DNA from: Epiperipatus broadwayi
Taxonomy: Eukaryota > Onychophora > Udeonychophora > Euonychophora > Peripatidae
Assembly (NCBI GenBank): GCA_028023455.1
Contig: JAQFVV010012668.1
Location: forward strand, 992,001 to 1,056,000
Reading direction: 5' to 3'
DNA: 64,000 nt
The notes under the pieces are model-generated. The model ran no database searches. It had not been told where the DNA came from and saw only the letters and a list, made by a program, of their open reading frames with translations. The position numbers were made by a program, and so were the translations under genes. Positions 59,471-64,000 of this stretch are shown here, piece by piece. How positions within the stretch are numbered: the stretch's first letter is position 1; each line of letters begins with the position of its first letter.

Positions 59471-62400
59471 AAAAATAAATCAATCAAATGTTAAATAAGT
59501 AATAAATAAGAAAGTAATATTGCATGATATGCTTTAATAGATAAGCAAGTTTAGGATTAGAGATTCACGGTAATTTATGGTAAAGTTTAGTGCAATAAAT
59601 TGTATTTTAGTTTTCTAATGCAAGCATATATATTTTAAAGGGATTATAATAATTAAAAAAATGATGGAGGGTGAGGGGCAACAGTAATCCTAAGGTCTTA
59701 ATACTAAATGAAACAAGCATAATTTTTTTTTTTTAATAATAGCAATAATTTCAATCATGCAATATATATGTATTTGCGTAGCGTTACTAAAGAAATACAA
59801 TATGGTGAACTTATTTTCAAGCAAGCTGAAAAAATCATGGTCAAATCCAAAATTTACAGAGATTATTAATCAACAAATTTAATTTTCTAATCATAGGGAA
59901 TACGTTGCGTTGAAAACATTTTTACCATTAAATGTCCACTAACAGATTAAGTAAATCGATCGTAACAGAACAAATAATTCTAGTGGCTTATATTTAATTT
60001 TAAAACCATTTGTAAATAAATCAGAGCCTACATTTAATATTTAAATGTGCGTGACTGTGCTCGTAAATGTTTATATTTAGAATAATTAGTGAATAGAAAT
60101 AAATAAATAAATAGTATTTGAAATGTTTAAAAGGGAATAACACAAAACCAGGAGAATATACTGGTAAATTTATAACAGCATGAAAACATTAAATTAATAG
60201 GTTAAAAACTATTGATTTGATAAAGGTAGTATAAATATTTTATTTAGTATCAAAATAAAAACAAATAATTGTTTTTTTAAGCTTTATAATAATTTTATTT
60301 AAAATATTTCATGTTTGTAAAACGAAAATTACGATGGCTTATTTTGCTGCCTGTTAAGGCAAAAAAAAATTTTTTTTTATCATCTGAAGAAAATGATCAT
60401 TATGCCAACTATGTACAAATAGCACTTGAGTGGAATAGGACTTCGAATTAATGTCATTTATAAAACAATATAAAAGGACGTCCATAAAAAAAATGAAGGT
60501 TCTCTTCTGTTAAAACTTGGCCTGCAAACTTCTAATCTGTAGATTTTAAAGTTAGCCATTGTGGCTATCTTATCGCACATAATGACTGTCTAAAAGAATC
60601 CATAAATATTATTGAATAACATTATATTTAAATGCTTACTCATCATACCGATAAAAATTAAATTGAATAATTTTTTCATACCATCTGAAAATTATAAATA
60701 TGCAGTCAAAATGTTCAATCCTTCAAACATTTTAACCTATTGAAATGCTATGCCAGCTATAATTGATTTTATCTTCATTTACTATTTCTTAAGATATTTA
60801 CTTGGAACAGGCTCGAAAAGTTTGGATTCAGTTCAACGATTTTGTTTAAAGTTTATAAAAAATAATCGAAATAGACAACATAAAATATCACCCCCTATAA
60901 AACAGCGCGAGATCTAATTGCCTTGGCAGAACATTACATAATTATCACTGAGATTCGCCCAAGATTAGTATAAACAATTTTGTTATTGCTATTTTAAAGG
61001 AAATGCCTTATCATTAATGGCTTTAGTTCAGCCAAATGAATATTATTTAACTTATTAATAACTTCGAACCTAGAATTATACATTGAAATGGATTTTACAT
61101 TATCTATTAAAAAAAACAAAAACAAATTCAAAGAAAAAAAATTGTGCGATAATAAAATAGATAAATCTACTTACCGGATTCTACAATTATGGTGTACATA
61201 AAATTTGGAGTTTATATTATAACAGTTAGTGGATAAGAAATTATTTTGTTAATGTATTTATTGCCAAGTTCCTTATAAATTTACTAAAGTTTATTGCATA
61301 TATGTTTTATTAATGTTCTCACCATCTTGAAGATCACGTATATATTTAAAATATTTTAATTAATATTAAGATGGTTGATTGCATGTGTACTTATTGTTAA
61401 AGATAAGTTGCTATTATCATCATTATTAGTAATAGTACGATGATTCATATTGGTTTAGAGATGATCTTGTTTTATAGATCTTATCTTTAACTCTCAGGGT
61501 TAATAATAGTATAATCGTATTTTATTATACAGATGTAATTTGTAGTTATAAATAATGTTTAAAGCTTAGATTTAAAATAATAATGTAATAACGTAGTTAT
61601 AAATAAAGGGTTATGGCTAAAAGTCACATGAAATTTATTATTTATTTCGTTATATAAACGTTGTGGCGATGTTGACATAAGGGTTAAATATTGCACCCAG
61701 AAATAAGAGTTGAAATCTAAATAAATACTAGTGGAGATGGAGAACTCCTATAAAGGAAATATTTAAGATCTTATAAAACTTGATGAATCTCCTAATTTCT
61801 TTATTATATTTAGGATTTATTCATATTTAGTGCATGGATAATCTTTTTTAATTAATAAATTTGTTTATGTCTAACAACACACATAGACTAACATCATTTT
61901 ATTTTATCTAATATTATTCTAGTAACAGTGCTTGTATATTAAATAATGACTTGCGTTTCTATTATTATTTACATTATCATTATCATTTGGAGAGAAAAAA
62001 AACATGGTCACAAAATTTTAATTTCCGAGTTTTCTTTATAACTTTTATAGAAATATTTGAATGAACATTATTCGTTAAAACATTTTGAGAGAGCTCATCC
62101 ATTCTTTTATAGTTTTATGATATGAACTGGATGCAATCACAAAATGCCCAATTGTATTCAGCCATATCCTAAAGAAAGTTTATTTAAATAAAAGATATGA
62201 GTCTTTTTATTAGTCTCTTTAGCTAAATGAAATCAAATCCTTAAGAAATAAGAATTAACATATATTATTTACTATTTTTAATCCTGGTAGCATATAAATT
62301 GCCTTAAATGGTGTATTAACCCTGAGATATTTTATAAATGGTAATGCTTACATACAATAATGTGGTAATAAATATTATTAATGTGTAACTTGATTTATTT

Positions 62401-62705
62401 GTTAGATTTTATGAAATATTTATGAAAAAGTTCAGCTAAGATTTGTGTTACCTTCTCTTGGTAAATGACCAATTTACTACTTTTCATGCCATCCTTTTCA
62501 TTTTTTATTTATCACTACAATATATATAAAACACATACGTAGTTAACAATATTGTTAAATTATTAATATTTTTAATATTTATTTATTTATTTCCTTAGAA
62601 AAAGAAAAAGACACCACTCTTTCACTAGTGGTGGGTTCGGTATAAAAAATGAAACATACACATATTTTCCCAAATATTACTGTAGTTACTAAACTTACAA
62701 AAAAG
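59471..62705. other. AT-rich DNA, no gene recognised
   Basis: A 12-bp inverted pair GTTAAAGATAAG/CTTATCTTTAAC lies at 61396-61407 and 61480-61491. A 13-bp inverted pair CTCAGGGTTAATA/TATTAACCCTGAG lies at about 61493-61505 and 62315-62328. Otherwise short frames and A/T tracts. Confidence 0.5.
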
Positions 62706-62826
62706 TCTATGGGTCTCATGCTGCTATAGTAAAGCATTGACCTTTTATACAGATGATAAAAAACATGTTTTCAATCAATTTGCATTTTTTTTCCAGATAG
62801 CTGCCCAACAGCCACCTAATTAACAT
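62706..62826 (+). mobile_element. tRNA-derived SINE-like unit 1
   Basis: GGGTCTCATGCTGCTATAGT, AAAGCATTGACC and TTTTCAATCAATTTGCA follow the layout of a degraded tRNA head: an A-box-like region and a GTTCAATC-type B box. It repeats as unit 2 with a 121-bp period. A linker CAGATAGCTGCCCAACAGCC follows. Confidence 0.55.
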
Positions 62827-63175
62827 TCTATAGGTCTCATGGTGCTATGGTAAAAGCATCTGCCTTACATGCTCATGACATGAACATTGTTTCAATCAAT
62901 TTGTAATTTTTTTTTCAGATAGTTGGTCAAATAGCCCACCTAGTTAGCATTCAATATTGTTGTAAATGGGTATCTATTTATTTTTGGATAGATGATAAAA
63001 CAAAAATGAAAGACAGTCAAGCTCAAACCTTCACCTACAAGCAAGTAGCCATGCTGATGAGTACTGAATTCTACTTCACTGATACTCAATAAGAGCCTCA
63101 TTGGGGCATTTTTGCTTTGAAGTGGGCTATTTAAAGGCCACTTTATCTTTTTTCTATGCAGACATTTTCATTTCT
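62827..63175 (+). mobile_element. tRNA-derived SINE-like unit 2 with body
   Basis: AGGTCTCATGGTGCTATGGT, AAAAGCATCTGCCTTACATG and TTTCAATCAA are better preserved than in unit 1 and read as box A, anticodon arm and box B of a tRNA-like RNA polymerase III promoter. A non-tRNA body follows (AAATGGGTATCTATTTATTT, GATGATAAAACAAAAATGAA, CAAGCAAGTAGCCATGC, ACTTCACTGATACTCAATA). The body ends near the GC-richer edge at about 63175. A 3' tail and target duplication were not clear. Confidence 0.55.
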
Positions 63176-64000
63176 TGATTAGAAGTAGAATAAATTATGA
63201 TGGATAATATTTTCATATACCATTTTAATTATTATTTTATGAAGAGTGTACTAAATATTTCTAAAATGTCTCTATAAAATTTAACTTTCAATATTTCACA
63301 ATTTATGAATGAATATTCTCTGTAAGATTTTTCAACTCCTCCAATGTCTTCATACAAAATGAAGACATGATATGGGACATCTCATTTTGTAATGTGTAAA
63401 GTTTTAATAATTTCCCTTGCAAATCTTTTGTTTTTGAAAAATAATGTATTAGCAATGGGAATATTTTTTCTGCTTTGTGAAATAATTTGGAAAATAATAC
63501 AGTGGTGCAGTAACTTTTTTACTGTACTTAACTTATTTATTAATAATTAAAAAATCTAATGGAGTAAAATAAAATATTACTAAAGCCAGAAACTAGGATA
63601 ATTTGGATATTCACCGGGACAATTTTAGAAACTAGGATGTGTTCCAGTTTACCAGGATATATGGCAGCCCTATTGTAGTTACATTTTTGGACTATTTTTA
63701 TTATCTAGTTGAAAGTGATGTTTTTTAAAAAATCAAATTTTATTCATATTTTTTAAAATAAATTAACTTTCAGTAACAACACACATCTTAATATAGAATA
63801 CAAAATTTTGAGAAATATTTTTCTCTTTTTCTGTTCAATTGTTGCTAGCTTGAGCTATAACAGTGTTAGCATGATGACTAAACTGACAATGTTTACAATC
63901 TTAAATAATGAATTTAAGATGTCTCTCTAATCAACTAGAACTCTTTATAAAAGATTTTCTAATTTTTCCATTTATTCCTTTTAGGATGAAGATTAGTGAG
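63176..64000. other. AT-rich DNA, no gene recognised
   Basis: Short frames only. The part around 63590-63670 (AACTAGGATAATTTGG, AAACTAGGATGTGTTCC) has a weak internal repetition. Nothing assignable. Confidence 0.55.

Noticed and set aside
1-64000. CRISPR arrays, operons, ribosome-binding sites, tRNA or rRNA genes
   Set aside because: No regularly spaced identical repeats, no packed genes, and no intact tRNA or rRNA sequence was seen; the window is eukaryotic in character.

Overview
The window looks like non-genic DNA from a very AT-rich animal genome (by eye, clearly under 30% G+C). The evidence is long stretches without open frames, no operon-like gene packing, many simple repeats (TA, CA and GA runs, long A and T tracts), and the decayed remains of transposon families typical of metazoans. 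I found no convincing host protein-coding gene, tRNA, rRNA or CRISPR array. The species is not determinable from what I can see; an invertebrate (mollusc, arthropod or cnidarian) is an inference.

Layout. 0-5 kb holds unrecognised repeats, then a Penelope-like element relic (about 3.37-4.77 kb) with reverse transcriptase and GIY-YIG-like segments. 5.6-6.4 kb has two foldback elements side by side. 11-20 kb holds a short hairpin, one copy of a dispersed repeat (12.74 kb) and two oppositely oriented copies of a TA-flanked terminal-inverted-repeat element (13.84-14.81 and 18.36-19.66 kb). 22.9-27.0 kb is the most complex part: a large imperfect palindrome whose left arm appears to have been split by a run of TTAA-bounded, piggyBac-like elements, with a hammerhead-ribozyme-like core in each arm. 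29.6-30.8 kb is a candidate inverted-repeat element. 33.9-36.7 kb is a decayed hAT transposon, from BED zinc finger to C-terminal dimerisation region. 38-42 kb has two hairpins and a 185-bp direct repeat.

47.6-52.65 kb is a nearly full-length CR1/L2-like LINE on the minus strand. Its ORF1 has a coiled coil and an SGNH-esterase-like domain; its ORF2 has endonuclease, reverse transcriptase and a C-terminal zinc knuckle. It is broken by frameshifts and by a 353-bp near-perfect foldback. 54.56-54.76 kb is the second, inverted copy of the dispersed repeat at 12.74 kb. 56.6-58.4 kb is an RTE-like LINE relic, followed at once by a Ty3/Gypsy-type integrase relic (58.6-59.5 kb). 62.7-63.2 kb is a dimeric, tRNA-derived SINE-like unit.

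Nothing here appears able to encode an intact functional transposition enzyme; the elements are related by nesting and insertion rather than by pathway. The long inverted repeats are the main structural theme: if transcribed, several would form long double-stranded RNA. All identifications rest on motif recognition by eye; no database search was possible.
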